DNA of 64,000 nucleotides from Candidatus Obscuribacterales bacterium (GCA_020050835.1 JAGVKB010000148.1:36634-100633); one strand, 5' to 3'. Positions 43,573 to 52,988 are shown, counted from the stretch's first letter. Numbers and translations: made by a program. The notes: generated by a model from the sequence alone, not told the origin.

Positions 43573-45189
43573 CTAGCCTGGCCTGGAGAGAAACTCCGTG
43601 CTTCCGCTGGACAATCTGGCGGCGGCCTTAAATAGATTTATGGCTGCATGAGCATTGAAGCGCCCATCGGAGAATACTTCGTTAAGGAGCGCTTGTCGGA
43701 AAACCTGACCGCTGCTCCTGAGCACCAGGCGCTGCGCGTAAGGTAATGCGCTGTCGATAAAGTTGAACTCAGGGTCGATTGTGAGCGCGACACCTTCCAG
43801 AGTCAAGAGCGCGCGCATGATATAGGTGAATTCGGTCGGCAACCGGAAAGGATAGCGCCAGACCACTTCCGAGAAATCAAAGAGCATCTTGCGGAAGCGA
43901 ACGCGGTTCAGCCCCTCGGCAAATCGTGCTTCCACGATTGGTGTCAGCTCGTTGGTCAGCGATTCCTTGTCGACGTCTTCGGGCAGGAAGCCCATGGCGA
44001 TGAAGTCGTCTACCAAATAGGAATACTGCCTCTGCACAACGTGCAAGAAGCAGTTGACCAGATTGCGCTTGAGTTCGGGCGATACGATGCCTACCATACC
44101 GAAATCGAACATGCCGACTCGACCGTCCGGCATAATTCGAATATTGCCGGGATGGGGATCGGCATGAAAGAAGCCGTCTTCCAGCAGCTGCCTGAGATAG
44201 AAGTTTGCACCGGACTTGGTGACTTCCCGCCTGTCGATCCCCATCGCTTCCATGGTGGTGGTGTCGGTCACTTTTACACCCGGGACGTATTCAATCGTCA
44301 AAACGCGCCGCCCGGTAAGCCGCCAGACGATTCTAGGAATATGAATGCGTGTGTTGTTGCGGAAATTGTGCCGAAATCTGTCCGCGTTGCGCCCTTCTCT
44401 TATATAGTCTATTTCTTCGAAGGTGGTCCGCGCGAATTCCTCGACCACTCCGGGCCAATTAGTATGGCGGCAGAGGCTTGGATAACGCATCACTTCGTCG
44501 GCGATCGATTCGAGCGTTTGCACGTCGCGGGCGATTGTAATTGGAAGATTTGGGCGCTGAACTTTTACGACCACGTCTCGGCCGTCCTTGAGCACGGCCC
44601 GATAGGCTTGGCTGAGGCTGGCCGCTGCGATCGGTTTGGGGTCGAAATATCCGTAAAGGGTTTCAGGCTGTGCTCCCAGTGCCTTGACAATCGTTTCTCT
44701 GGCGATTTCGGTTGGGTACGGCTCGACGTCTTCTTGCAGGGATGCCAGCTCCAGCATCGCTGGTAAGGGAAGGAGGTCGGCCCGTGTAGAGAGAGTCTGC
44801 CCAATTTTTATAAAGGTTGGGCCCAGCTTATAAAGCCGATTGCGCAACCAACGGCCAAGCTGCCGGTATTCCTCGTACTCGGCTCCGGTCAGGATTGTCT
44901 CTTCGAGATCGTCTCCGGAAGCGCGTTGTTGCTCCATGCGTTGATGCTCGTTAGCGTGATAACGAGCGAAACCGCGCACCGCTACAATGATGGCCCAGAT
45001 AATTGGAACGACGCGCAGCGCTCCGGATAGCCCCTGCAGTGCGTAAATGCGCCAAAATGCTCGCCAGCAAGAGGCAAACAATCTTCCGGGCGTGACATCG
45101 CGAAAGGTCTCACGGACGGGATCGAACTGGCGATGGTTTTCCTTAGATTTCAAGGTTGATGCGTACTGTGAAGAGAAACTCTTGACCAC
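43573..45189 (-). CDS. ABC1/UbiB-family protein kinase-like protein
   Basis: A 538-residue protein of the UbiB/COQ8/ABC1K atypical kinase family. Diagnostic motifs are KLGPTFIKIGQTLSTRADLLP (KxGQ motif), PIAAASLSQAYRA (the A-rich loop), DVVVKVQRP (ATP-binding lysine), GFFHADPHPGN (catalytic loop) and FDFGMVG (metal-binding DFG). A hydrophobic segment lies at residues 50-75 and another near the C-terminus, suggesting membrane attachment. The family is linked to ubiquinone/plastoquinone and tocopherol metabolism and is abundant in cyanobacteria. Which lipid or quinone it serves here is unknown. It is followed downstream by the zinc-ribbon gene, with a 248-base gap. Confidence 0.88.
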   Translation of the reverse strand: MVKSFSSQYASTLKSKENHRQFDPVRETFRDVTPGRLFASCWRAFWRIYALQGLSGALRVVPIIWAIIVAVRGFARYHANEHQRMEQQRASGDDLEETILTGAEYEEYRQLGRWLRNRLYKLGPTFIKIGQTLSTRADLLPLPAMLELASLQEDVEPYPTEIARETIVKALGAQPETLYGYFDPKPIAAASLSQAYRAVLKDGRDVVVKVQRPNLPITIARDVQTLESIADEVMRYPSLCRHTNWPGVVEEFARTTFEEIDYIREGRNADRFRHNFRNNTRIHIPRIVWRLTGRRVLTIEYVPGVKVTDTTTMEAMGIDRREVTKSGANFYLRQLLEDGFFHADPHPGNIRIMPDGRVGMFDFGMVGIVSPELKRNLVNCFLHVVQRQYSYLVDDFIAMGFLPEDVDKESLTNELTPIVEARFAEGLNRVRFRKMLFDFSEVVWRYPFRLPTEFTYIMRALLTLEGVALTIDPEFNFIDSALPYAQRLVLRSSGQVFRQALLNEVFSDGRFNAHAAINLFKAAARLSSGSTEFLSRPG

Positions 45190-45268
45190 TATATTAGAGG
45201 ACTTGCCATGTTGTCAGCAGGTTCTAGATAAATTTAAGTTCGTTTTACACTGGCTCGGCCGGAAAGGC

Positions 45269-45994
45269 TTAGCGTCCGCCGTGGGCCTGGTATTGCGCCT
45301 CAATAATCGCTTTGACGCCTTTCGATGCCAACTCCATCATCGGTGCCAGCTTCTCCGCATCAAACGGCTTGCCTTCGGCGGTAATCTGGAGCTCCAGAAT
45401 CTTGCCTGATTCCGTAAGCACTATATTGCTGTCCATTTCAGCCTGAGAGTCTTCATTGTAATTGGGATCCAGCAAAAGCTGGCCGTTGACTTGGCAGATG
45501 CTGACGGCTGCCATGTGCTCGGAGAGCGGTAATTCGTCGAATACTCCCTCTTTTCGAAGTTTCAACAAAGCGTCATAAAGGGCGAGAAATCCACCGTTGA
45601 TGCTGGCCACGCGTGTCCCCGCGTCAGCCTGCAGCACATCGCAATCGACTGTAATAGTCCGCTCTCCCAGCGCGCGGCGATCTACCACCGCCCTCAGACA
45701 TCGGCCGATAATGCGCTGAATCTCGCTTGTTCGTCCGGACGGCTGGCCACGTGTAACTTCGCGCACTGAGCGCACCAGAGTCGACCCTGGCAACAAAGAG
45801 TACTCGGCAGTGATCCAGCCTTCGCCCTTGCCGATTAGGAAGGCCGGCACCCGCTCTTCGATCTTTGCCGTCGTAAAAACTCGCGTGTCGCCGAACTCGA
45901 CTAGCACTGAGCCGTCAGCGTTTTTCGTGAAGTTTCTTGTGAATTTTATCGGTCGGAGCTGGTCCCATTGCCGATTATCGCGTCGGCGGTACAT
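45269..45994 (-). CDS. rph: Ribonuclease PH
   Basis: A phosphate-dependent 3'-5' exonuclease that trims tRNA 3' ends. The 241-residue chain carries the RNase PH fold: GSVLVEFGDTRVFTTAKIEE, the basic region RSVREVTRGQPSGRTSEIQR, GERTITVDCDVLQADAG and TRVASINGGFLAL, with the phosphate-binding residues. Length is standard. The start ATG 45994 has only a weak ribosome site. It lies near no other RNA-processing gene. A UbiB-like gene follows on the same strand after an 80-base gap. Confidence 0.94.
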   Translation of the reverse strand: MYRRRDNRQWDQLRPIKFTRNFTKNADGSVLVEFGDTRVFTTAKIEERVPAFLIGKGEGWITAEYSLLPGSTLVRSVREVTRGQPSGRTSEIQRIIGRCLRAVVDRRALGERTITVDCDVLQADAGTRVASINGGFLALYDALLKLRKEGVFDELPLSEHMAAVSICQVNGQLLLDPNYNEDSQAEMDSNIVLTESGKILELQITAEGKPFDAEKLAPMMELASKGVKAIIEAQYQAHGGR

Positions 45995-46090
45995 TCAAAG
46001 CTCGCTTTCTAGGGATTGGCATCCCAATAACATTGCCCATCACTAAAGTGGACTATACCCGTCCATCATCTATTGTAAGCGCAATCACAG

Positions 46091-47170
46091 TTATTCCCGT
46101 CCGAACCGGAGCCGAAGAATCTGCGCAATACCCTTAAGGACTATTCTGTCTCCGGCAAGCACGTTTAGTTCTGTGAAGGAAAAGCGAATATCTTGGGATC
46201 TGGTCGCCAGATTCGACAAGGAGTTTACGCGCGTAAGAACCATGTTGGAAAGTTCTGGCGAAATCTCATTGCCGCAGGACGTTAGATGAGTATCGGCCAG
46301 ATTGACCCAGCCGTCCTGAAGCACAAGTCTGGTGCCGAGCTCGACCGGGATAGCGGCGGCAAGCTCTCCTAAGCCGGCTTTCCCTTGCATGGTGATAAAC
46401 ATTCGATTGGCTGGTTGAAGCGCCAGCGAGCCGCCGGTAAAAGTCAATCCGACCGGTGCGGCCTGTCCGAGCTGTCCCAAAAGGTTGCCGAGCAGTCCGC
46501 CGCCCTGCACGGCATTGACGGACAGGCGCTGTAAGGTTGTTGGCGAGTTGAGGAAGCGGTTGAGGTTGCTTTGAGAGACGACGGCTGTCACAGCGGCCTG
46601 GACCGGCTGGCTGAACTGCAACATGCGGTGATTGAGCAGACTGCCGGTATCAAAAGTGGAAGCGCTAGCTGTCGTGAATGACAACTGGTCACAGGTGAAG
46701 TCTTCGAAGCGACCGCCTTTGACATCGATTTCCAGAGCGGCCAGCGTTCCTCTGGTCAGGTCCATGTTGCGCGCAATCAGATGTAAGTTGCCGACCGCTC
46801 CGTCCATGAATTGACCATCTTGCAGATCTATCTCCAGCTTCCCGAACCGGCCGCTGCCGACATCCACGAAGCTAATTGGCGGGCCTACCAGCGGATTTTG
46901 TCCGGACCAGCGCGGAGCGCCCTGTCCGGCTGGCTGTGCTGAAAACGGTTGTGTGCCTGCGGTGGAGCTAAACTGTCCGGGCGACGCGTATGCATGCGGT
47001 GCGCGCTCCAAGTAGTTTTGCTGCTGGCTCGGAACAGACTGATTGCCTGGCCAGGACGGTTGAGGCTGCCCGCTGCCGGCGGTCTGTGCCAAGCTGATCT
47101 CCGGACAAAGAGCGTTGGCGGCGCTGCCTGCGCAGACGGCAATTAGAAGTGACTTTGCCACGATATTCAT
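46091..47170 (-). CDS. DUF2993 (LmeA-like) secreted protein
   Basis: A 359-residue exported protein. A signal sequence (MNIVAKSLLIAVCAGSAANA) is followed by a Pro/Gln/Ser-rich linker to about 100 and then a DUF2993 domain: GNLHLIARNMDLTRGTLA, ALEIDVKGGRFEDFTCDQLSF, VVSQSNLNRFL and GWVNLADTHLTS. DUF2993 proteins are common in cyanobacteria and actinobacteria; in mycobacteria LmeA binds phospholipid and supports lipomannan elongation. ATG 47170 is chosen because GAGG lies upstream and the signal peptide begins there, not at the frame's earlier start (47260). The partner polymer is unknown. Confidence 0.75.
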   Translation of the reverse strand: MNIVAKSLLIAVCAGSAANALCPEISLAQTAGSGQPQPSWPGNQSVPSQQQNYLERAPHAYASPGQFSSTAGTQPFSAQPAGQGAPRWSGQNPLVGPPISFVDVGSGRFGKLEIDLQDGQFMDGAVGNLHLIARNMDLTRGTLAALEIDVKGGRFEDFTCDQLSFTTASASTFDTGSLLNHRMLQFSQPVQAAVTAVVSQSNLNRFLNSPTTLQRLSVNAVQGGGLLGNLLGQLGQAAPVGLTFTGGSLALQPANRMFITMQGKAGLGELAAAIPVELGTRLVLQDGWVNLADTHLTSCGNEISPELSNMVLTRVNSLSNLATRSQDIRFSFTELNVLAGDRIVLKGIAQILRLRFGRE

Positions 47171-47230
47171 AACAGCTGACCTCTTTTGCCGATCAATGCT
47201 CTCATTTATCAAGTTAGCAAGCTTACAAAT

Positions 47231-47273
47231 AAAAATCCGCTCCTTTTGAACTAATCGCAAAGAGCGGACTTTT
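47231..47273 (-). terminator. Hairpin terminator of the lipoprotein gene
   Basis: AAAAATCCGCTC (47231-47242) pairs with GAGCGGACTTTT (47262-47273) with one mismatch. On the minus strand the stem ends in a TTTTTATTTG run, as expected for intrinsic termination of the gene ending at 47310. Confidence 0.7.
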
Positions 47274-47309
47274 AATTTCGCTATTAAGAACCGAACTTAC
47301 GGTCAGCTC

Positions 47310-47525
47310 CTAGGGGGTGCTGCCGGTGGTGCCACCAGGCGCCGGAGTTCCGGTTGTCGCACCAGGCGTAGCACCAGTATCGGTACCAGGGGTGGTGGTT
47401 GCTGGTGGGGTAGCTCCGGTGGATGTACCGGTAGAGGATGTATCGCTTCCGCTGCACGCTGTCAGTGACGCCACAAGCGCGAAGCTAGCTGCGGCAAGAG
47501 CGATTGTTTGAATTTTCGCCATCAT
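47310..47525 (-). CDS. Small Thr/Pro/Gly-rich lipoprotein
   Basis: A 71-residue protein with a lipoprotein signal: hydrophobic residues followed by SLTAC, a good lipobox with Cys24 as the acylation site. The remaining 47 residues are low-complexity, made of Gly, Thr, Pro, Ala and Ser, likely disordered and surface exposed. AAGGAG lies upstream of ATG 47525 (a second ATG at 47522 is possible). It has its own terminator. Function cannot be inferred beyond envelope location. Confidence 0.62.
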   Translation of the reverse strand: MMAKIQTIALAAASFALVASLTACSGSDTSSTGTSTGATPPATTTPGTDTGATPGATTGTPAPGGTTGSTP

Positions 47526-47746
47526 AAACTTGAACTTCTCCTTCTTTACTGCACCCGGTGAAAAATTGACCGTGTTTTACAGAGTCTGATTCTCTCACAG
47601 GCTAGCTCGTTAGTAACTGTTACCAACCTGAGGCCGCCGCAATTCTAACAGGAAACGGAGCGAGAGCAAACTACTTGAAAATCAACTCTAAGAATTTACA
47701 GAGATTGGATATACATTAATACGTCATTTGTGATACTCAAACACGC

Positions 47747-48955
47747 TCACGGCTTCAAGCGGGAGGATTGCCAGCGCCGCAACGCCTCTCGGAGACGCTC
47801 CACCGGTGCTACCAACGATATGCGAACATAACCTTCGCCGCCGTCTCCAAATGCGATTCCCGGTGTTACGACGACGCCGGTTTCGTTCAGCAAATGCTCG
47901 CAAAATTCGCTCGACGACATGCCAAGCGATCTCGGCAGAGCCAGCCACACGTACATTCCCGCCTGCGGTGGATTGACTCGCCAGCCCATCGCCTTAAGTC
48001 CACTCACTAATAAGTCGCGACGTTGACGATAAGTGTTGCGAATCGTTTCGATTTCAGTATCCGGTAATGAGAGCGCTGCCATCGCCGCCGTTTGGATCGC
48101 CGCAAACACTCCGTAATCAATGTTGGTTTTTAGAGCATACAGCGTCTTGATAACAGTTTCGTTACCGGCAGCAAAACCGACTCGCCAGCCGGCCATGTTA
48201 AAAGCTTTGCTGAGCGTGTGAAATTCGATGCCGATCTCTTTTGCTCCTGAAAACTCCAGGAGGCTGTGCGGTCTCTCCGGCTCGAAGTAAATCTCACCAT
48301 AAGCGAAGTCGTGCACGAGCAAGATTTGATGCTGTCTGCAAAAGTGGACCGCTCGCTCGAGAACGTCTCCATTTACGGTTGCGCCAGTCGGATTGTTCGG
48401 ATAGTTGATGATTAAAAGCTTGGCTGCGGCTGCCACTTCCGCTGGAATCGCCTCCAGATCCGGCACGAAGCCATTCTCCGCGGTTAGCGGTAGTGAAAAG
48501 ATACTGGCGCCAGCCAGGACGGGCCCGCGCTGGTGCACCGGATAGCACGGGCTCGGGATGAGGGCCAGGTCGCCGTGGTCTAGATAAGCCATCGCCAGAT
48601 GAGCCAGACCTTCCTTCGAGCCCGCCAATGGTAGTATCTCTCTAGCCGGCTCTAGTTCGACTTGATAGCGCCGCTTCATCCAGCCGGCGATTGCTGCTTT
48701 GAATTCCGGTATTCCGTCGAATGGCGGGTATCCGTGGAAAGCTGGCTCGCTGACCGCGTCGCGCAAGGCATTCACAACCGGGCTTGGAGTGGGCGCATCC
48801 GGATTGCCAAGACCGAGGTCGATCAAATCCTTGCCGTTTTTGCGGGCCTCTGCCTTGAGCTCGTCGAGGCGAACAAAGATATAAGCTGGTAAGCGCGAGA
48901 GTCTGGCAGCCGGGGAAAGTTTGATTAGCTCAGATCCGGATGCTGGGCTCGACAT
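47747..48955 (-). CDS. Class I/II aminotransferase (LL-DAP aminotransferase-like)
   Basis: A 402-residue PLP-dependent aminotransferase. Motifs are LIDLGLGNPDAPTP, the Lys-containing active site FHTLSKAFNMAGWRVGF, YPNNPTGATVNG, VHDFAYGEIYFEP and QAGMYVWLAL. The sequence resembles the group used as LL-diaminopimelate aminotransferase or aspartate/alanine aminotransferase in cyanobacteria. Specificity is not decided by the motifs visible. I start at ATG 48955 rather than the TTG at 48991. It is the only gene before gpmI on this strand, with 115 bases between, and no lysine-pathway gene is near. Confidence 0.85.
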   Translation of the reverse strand: MSSPASGSELIKLSPAARLSRLPAYIFVRLDELKAEARKNGKDLIDLGLGNPDAPTPSPVVNALRDAVSEPAFHGYPPFDGIPEFKAAIAGWMKRRYQVELEPAREILPLAGSKEGLAHLAMAYLDHGDLALIPSPCYPVHQRGPVLAGASIFSLPLTAENGFVPDLEAIPAEVAAAAKLLIINYPNNPTGATVNGDVLERAVHFCRQHQILLVHDFAYGEIYFEPERPHSLLEFSGAKEIGIEFHTLSKAFNMAGWRVGFAAGNETVIKTLYALKTNIDYGVFAAIQTAAMAALSLPDTEIETIRNTYRQRRDLLVSGLKAMGWRVNPPQAGMYVWLALPRSLGMSSSEFCEHLLNETGVVVTPGIAFGDGGEGYVRISLVAPVERLREALRRWQSSRLKP

Positions 48956-49070
48956 GCCGCCTGGTACCTCACAAATCGCCGCTCGCACCAATTCTAACAG
49001 GGTAAGCGTCGGCCGCCCGTTACAGTGATTAATAATCGTTGTGGACCGAGCTGCTTTGGCAGCAGAGATG

Positions 49071-50606
49071 CTATGCCAGGAGATTCTTCCCGGTCATCTC
49101 CGGCGGCGCTTGCATCTTCATGATGGACAAGATAGTGGGAGCGACATCGGCCAGAGAGCCGTCTTTCAACTTAGCGCCGGCTGGCAGGCTGCCGCTGAAG
49201 TCTGCCACTATCAGCGGTACCGGATTTGTAGTGTGGGCCGTGTGCGGTTCGCCGGTTTGATAGTCGATCATCTGTTCGATGTTGCCATGATCTGCTGTGA
49301 TCAACAACGTTCCTTTGGCGGCACTGGTTGCTTCGAGCAGTTGGGCGAATGCTTCGTCTACGGATTGCACCGCTTCCACTGCCGCCTCCAGCACACCGGT
49401 GTGCCCGACCATATCCGGATTGGCAAAGTTTAGGACCACGAAAGGATACTGACCGGAGCCGATAGCCTGGCAGGCGACCTCACTTACTTTTGACGTTTGC
49501 ATCGGCGGCGCTTTGTCATAGGTCGCGACTTTCAGCGACGGCACGAGCACTCGCTCCTCGCCTTCGTTGGGTGCTTCGCGGCCGCCATTCAGGAAGTAGG
49601 TTACGTGCGCGTATTTCTCCGTTTCGGCCGTGTGAAACTGCGCAACATGGTGGCAAGCCAGGAATTCAGGCAGTGTCATGGCCATGTCTTGCGATGGCAG
49701 CTGTTCTGGCGAGAAAGCTACTGGTAATCCCAAGGAGGCGTCGTATTCCGTCAAACAGGCGTAATAGATATGCGGCTTGATTTCACGTTCAAAACCGTCA
49801 AAATCTGCTTGTGTCAATGCTCTCGAGATCTGCCGCACGCGGTCCGGGCGAAAGTTGAAGCAGATTACTGCGTCACCGTCTTTGAGCGGTCGATTGTTGA
49901 CAATGGTCGGTAATACAAACTCGTCATTCTCGTTTCGAGCATAGGCCTGTTCGACCGCATCGACTGCCGACGTAGAGGACAGACCTTGCGAGTGGACAAG
50001 TGCGCGCCAGAATTTCTCGACGCGCTCCCAGCGGTTGTCGCGATCCATTGCATAGTAACGTCCGCAGACAACGCCAATGGTGCCTTTGCCAGCCAATTTT
50101 GCATCCAGCTCGCGCATGAAGCGAATCGCCGAACGCGGCGGTGTATCGCGGCCATCCAGAAGCGGGTGAACGACCAGCGCCGGAACCTGCTCTCGAACAG
50201 CCAACTCAATCAACGCTTCTAAATGGTCGGGGCTGGAGTGAACGCAACCGTCACTTACCAAGCCGAAAAGATGCAATGTTCCGCCCGATTGTTTGGCTCG
50301 CTGGCAAGCTTCGACCAGAACCGGAATCTTGAAGAATGTGCCATCAGCGATTGTCTGGCTGATCTGTGTGAGCTTCTGAATTACGACCCGGCCGGCGCCG
50401 ATGTTTAAATGTCCGACCTCGGAGTTTCCCATCAGTGAGGGTGGCAAGCCGACATGAACGCCGGAGGCATTAAGCAGGCTGTTGGGGAATTTGGCGAGCA
50501 GGTTGAGGTAATTGGGCGTGCGCGCGGCCTTAATCGCGTTACCTTTGGTTTCGGCTGTCACGCCCCAGCCGTCCAGCACAAGAAGAGTTACCGGTCCCAC
50601 AGCCAA
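49071..50606 (-). CDS. gpmI: 2,3-bisphosphoglycerate-independent phosphoglycerate mutase
   Basis: Interconverts 3- and 2-phosphoglycerate in glycolysis, with two Mn/Co ions and a phosphoserine intermediate. The 511-residue chain opens with LLVLDGWGV and has the catalytic serine in GNSEVGH. It continues with VHPLLDGRDTPPRSA, CGRYYAMDRDNRWER, the PDRVRQISRALT block, ADHGNIEQM and HTTNPVPLI, all family hallmarks. Length is standard. It ends 115 bases before the aminotransferase gene and its start is 231 bases from the divergent kinase operon. Cofactor-dependent mutase genes are not visible here. Confidence 0.96.
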   Translation of the reverse strand: MAVGPVTLLVLDGWGVTAETKGNAIKAARTPNYLNLLAKFPNSLLNASGVHVGLPPSLMGNSEVGHLNIGAGRVVIQKLTQISQTIADGTFFKIPVLVEACQRAKQSGGTLHLFGLVSDGCVHSSPDHLEALIELAVREQVPALVVHPLLDGRDTPPRSAIRFMRELDAKLAGKGTIGVVCGRYYAMDRDNRWERVEKFWRALVHSQGLSSTSAVDAVEQAYARNENDEFVLPTIVNNRPLKDGDAVICFNFRPDRVRQISRALTQADFDGFEREIKPHIYYACLTEYDASLGLPVAFSPEQLPSQDMAMTLPEFLACHHVAQFHTAETEKYAHVTYFLNGGREAPNEGEERVLVPSLKVATYDKAPPMQTSKVSEVACQAIGSGQYPFVVLNFANPDMVGHTGVLEAAVEAVQSVDEAFAQLLEATSAAKGTLLITADHGNIEQMIDYQTGEPHTAHTTNPVPLIVADFSGSLPAGAKLKDGSLADVAPTILSIMKMQAPPEMTGKNLLA

Positions 50607-50768
50607 GCCTCCGCATTTTCCGTCTCAAGCGCTTATCGTACTGGAAATTGGTAGCTTTCCGGGCGATTCTCGCCTTTCTTGCCAGGTTTTTATTTCGGTC
50701 CGGGCCGCAGCCGCAGTTTAGGCGAACTGGCGGTCGATCTGCTGGCTACATCTTTCTTCTTGCAAACT

Positions 50769-50796
50769 TTGTCTCTGCGTGAGACCCGGCTAAAAT
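50769..50796 (+). promoter_or_regulatory. Sigma70-like promoter of the phoR-phoB-phoU operon
   Basis: TTGTCT (50769-50774), 16-base spacer, TAAAAT (50791-50796), 40 bases before the first start codon. A canonical Pho box with two or more CTTAAC-type repeats is not obvious in the 230 upstream bases. Confidence 0.4.
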
Positions 50797-50836
50797 ATGG
50801 AAGTCGGAAGAAAAGAGGCTCCAAAACGGCAGTCCA

Positions 50837-51574
50837 GTGAATTTAGACGCCCGGTCCAGCCAGGAAGACGGAACAGCGCGCGCCTCCGAAAATGGTGGAG
50901 ATAGCGCGAATCTGATCGCCGAGGTCTCTCACGAGCTACGCTTGCCGATTGCTAATCTCAAACTGCTGGTCGAGACCCTGTTGGATGGAGCGTCTGACGA
51001 CCCGGAGCTGCTCAAGCGGATGCTCACTCGGGCTCATCAAGAAGTGGAGCGTCTTCAGCACCTCGTTGTCAATCTGCTTTCTGCCGAGCAGGTTGGCTGC
51101 TCGTTGCACGAGCTCAAGCGCAATTGGGTTCTTCTGGACGAGCGGGCCCGCTACTGTATTGATTCACTCAAGCCGAAAGCGAACGACAAAAAGGTGGCAA
51201 TCAAGCTGGAAATCGCAGCCGGAGCCGTTGTTTTTGCCAATCTCGAGCAGCTCGATCAAGTTTTGCTAAATCTGGTAGAGAACGCCATCAAGTTCACCAA
51301 TGCCGGTGGAACCGTGACGGTAAGCTCAGGGCCCCGGACCGGCTCGTTTTCGGTGACGGACACCGGAATCGGCATGGCTGCCGATGAAATCCCCAAAATA
51401 TTTCAGCGTTTCTATCGAATTGACAGAGCGCAATCCAGGGGCAGCACCGGTCTTGGGCTCTCGATCGTGAAGCACATTGTAGACCTGCACGGTGCTAAGA
51501 TCAACGTTCTTTCGAAAGAGGGGAGCGGATCGACTTTCCAGTTGGAGTTTCCGGGACCGGTTCAGCCGGATTGA
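50837..51574 (+). CDS. Minimal soluble PhoR-like histidine kinase
   Basis: A 245-residue kinase with no transmembrane or PAS sensing domain: about 25 disordered residues, then HisKA (EVSHELRLPIANLKLLVE, His32) and the ATPase domain with NLVENAIKFTNAGG (N box), VTDTGIGMAADEIP (G1), IFQRFYR (F box) and GSTGLGLSIVKHIV (G2). The genes after it are a PhoB-like regulator and phoU, so phosphate sensing is the likely role. Without its own sensor it may read PhoU or a partner protein. It starts at GTG 50837 with no close ribosome site. Confidence 0.85.
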   Translation: MNLDARSSQEDGTARASENGGDSANLIAEVSHELRLPIANLKLLVETLLDGASDDPELLKRMLTRAHQEVERLQHLVVNLLSAEQVGCSLHELKRNWVLLDERARYCIDSLKPKANDKKVAIKLEIAAGAVVFANLEQLDQVLLNLVENAIKFTNAGGTVTVSSGPRTGSFSVTDTGIGMAADEIPKIFQRFYRIDRAQSRGSTGLGLSIVKHIVDLHGAKINVLSKEGSGSTFQLEFPGPVQPD

Positions 51575-51597
51575 GATCTATATTGAGGCAAGCGATC

Positions 51598-52344
51598 GTG
51601 AGCAAATCTGCAAAACTTGTGATGCTGGTAGATGATGATTCGACAATCATCGAGACGCTCGAATACAATTTGAAGCGCCACGGCTTTGAGACAGTCAGCT
51701 TCAACTCTGGACAAAGCGCTCTGGCGAAGTTGGACCCTTTGTCGCCCGCTCTGATCATTCTCGACTGGATGCTGCCTGATATGCAGGGTCCGGAGATCTG
51801 CAAACTGATCCGATTGCGTAATTTGGAAACACCGATCTTGATGTTGACTGGCAGAGCGGCGCCAAACGATGTTGCGCACGGATTGACCAGCGGTGCTGAC
51901 GACTACCTCTCCAAGCCATTTTCGGTTGTCGAGTTTTTGGCCCGGGTGCAGGCCCTTTTGCGGCGTAGTAAGGGACAGACTCGTTCTGGACAAGTTGCGG
52001 TCGGAGATCTGGTGCTCGATCTCGACGCTCAAAGAGCGACGCTCAAGGACACCGAGGTGGAGCTGTCACCCAAAGAATTCGTCTTGCTGAAGGTGATGAT
52101 GGAAAACGTGGGCAAGACTCTCTCTACTGAATCAATCTTGAATCAGGTATGGGGCGTGGATTTTACCGGTGACAGCAAGACAGTCGCGGTGCATATGCGC
52201 TGGTTGCGCCAGAAGCTCGAAGCGGACCCTAAGAATCCAGTCTTGCTGGAGACGGTCCACCGAGCGGGCTATCGTTTCAATTCGCCGGCGATGCGCGGGC
52301 AAAAGAGGACCCCATTTACAAGTCAGGCAGGAGAGCAGGCGTGA
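51598..52344 (+). CDS. PhoB-like OmpR-family response regulator
   Basis: A 248-residue regulator. The receiver has VMLVDDDSTIIETLEYNLKR, the phospho-acceptor Asp56 in LIILDWMLPDMQG, and DDYLSKPFSVVEF. The winged helix has LSPKEFVLLKVMMENVGK, LNQVWGVDF and VAVHMRWLRQKLE with LETVHRAGYRF. The start is GTG 51598 preceded by TGAGG at nine bases; TTG 51571 would overlap the kinase stop but has no ribosome site. It lies between kinase and phoU, so it most likely controls phosphate genes. The ATWGxxYDF-type details of PhoB DNA recognition are not checkable by eye. Confidence 0.86.
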   Translation: MSKSAKLVMLVDDDSTIIETLEYNLKRHGFETVSFNSGQSALAKLDPLSPALIILDWMLPDMQGPEICKLIRLRNLETPILMLTGRAAPNDVAHGLTSGADDYLSKPFSVVEFLARVQALLRRSKGQTRSGQVAVGDLVLDLDAQRATLKDTEVELSPKEFVLLKVMMENVGKTLSTESILNQVWGVDFTGDSKTVAVHMRWLRQKLEADPKNPVLLETVHRAGYRFNSPAMRGQKRTPFTSQAGEQA

Positions 52345-52988
52345 GGACAGAGGCGATTACCCTTATTAAGGAAGATGTTCTGACGCTCGGTCAGATGGTG
52401 AATCGTTCGATCGCCGAGTTGACAGGCTTGCTCGAGAAGGATTCCCGCAGCAATCTGGCTTTTGTGGAGGAGCAGGAAGGGCAGATCAATCGGTCGTCGC
52501 ACATGGTTGAAGAGCGTTGCCTCGACCTGATGATCGAGCGGCAGGAGCTTTCCGCGCTCGAGGTGCGCACTCTCTTTGCCTCGACGATTATCGCTGCCAA
52601 GTTCGAACGCATGGCCGACCATGCTCATCGCGTAGCGAAAATGGCCCAATGGGCGGCCGAAGATCAAATCGAGATTCCGCCTGAGCTGTCTGAGATGAGC
52701 CGGTTGATCTATCGGATGGTTGAGGATGTTCTTTACTGCTTTCTAACCGATGCGGTTGACAAGGTCTCGGAGATCATTCAGCGCGACAATCGCATCGACT
52801 ACCTGCACGACATTCTCTCCAAGAAGCTCTTGTCCGATCTCGGCGGGCAGGACGACGCGCATGCGCAGATGCGAACGCAATTCCTCTTCTCCGCGCGCTT
52901 TCTCGAACGGATGGGCGATGCTGCAACATCCGTAGCCAAGCGCGTCTACTTCATCGGAACCGGCCGGCGCTATCAGACCGGCTCGTAA
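52341..52988 (+). CDS. phoU: Phosphate signalling protein PhoU
   Basis: A 215-residue all-helical protein of two PhoU repeats, which links the phosphate transporter to PhoR and keeps the regulon off when phosphate is plentiful. Repeat motifs are LGQMVNRSIAELTGLLEKD and IAAKFERMADHAHRVAKMAQ in the first half, and FSARFLERMGDAATSVAKRV in the second, with the metal-binding E(R)MGD-type sequences. The GTG start overlaps the regulator stop in GTGA, so translation is coupled. No pstSCAB is in view. This fits a host adapted to changing phosphate, but polyphosphate storage is only inferred. Confidence 0.93.
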   Translation: MRTEAITLIKEDVLTLGQMVNRSIAELTGLLEKDSRSNLAFVEEQEGQINRSSHMVEERCLDLMIERQELSALEVRTLFASTIIAAKFERMADHAHRVAKMAQWAAEDQIEIPPELSEMSRLIYRMVEDVLYCFLTDAVDKVSEIIQRDNRIDYLHDILSKKLLSDLGGQDDAHAQMRTQFLFSARFLERMGDAATSVAKRVYFIGTGRRYQTGS

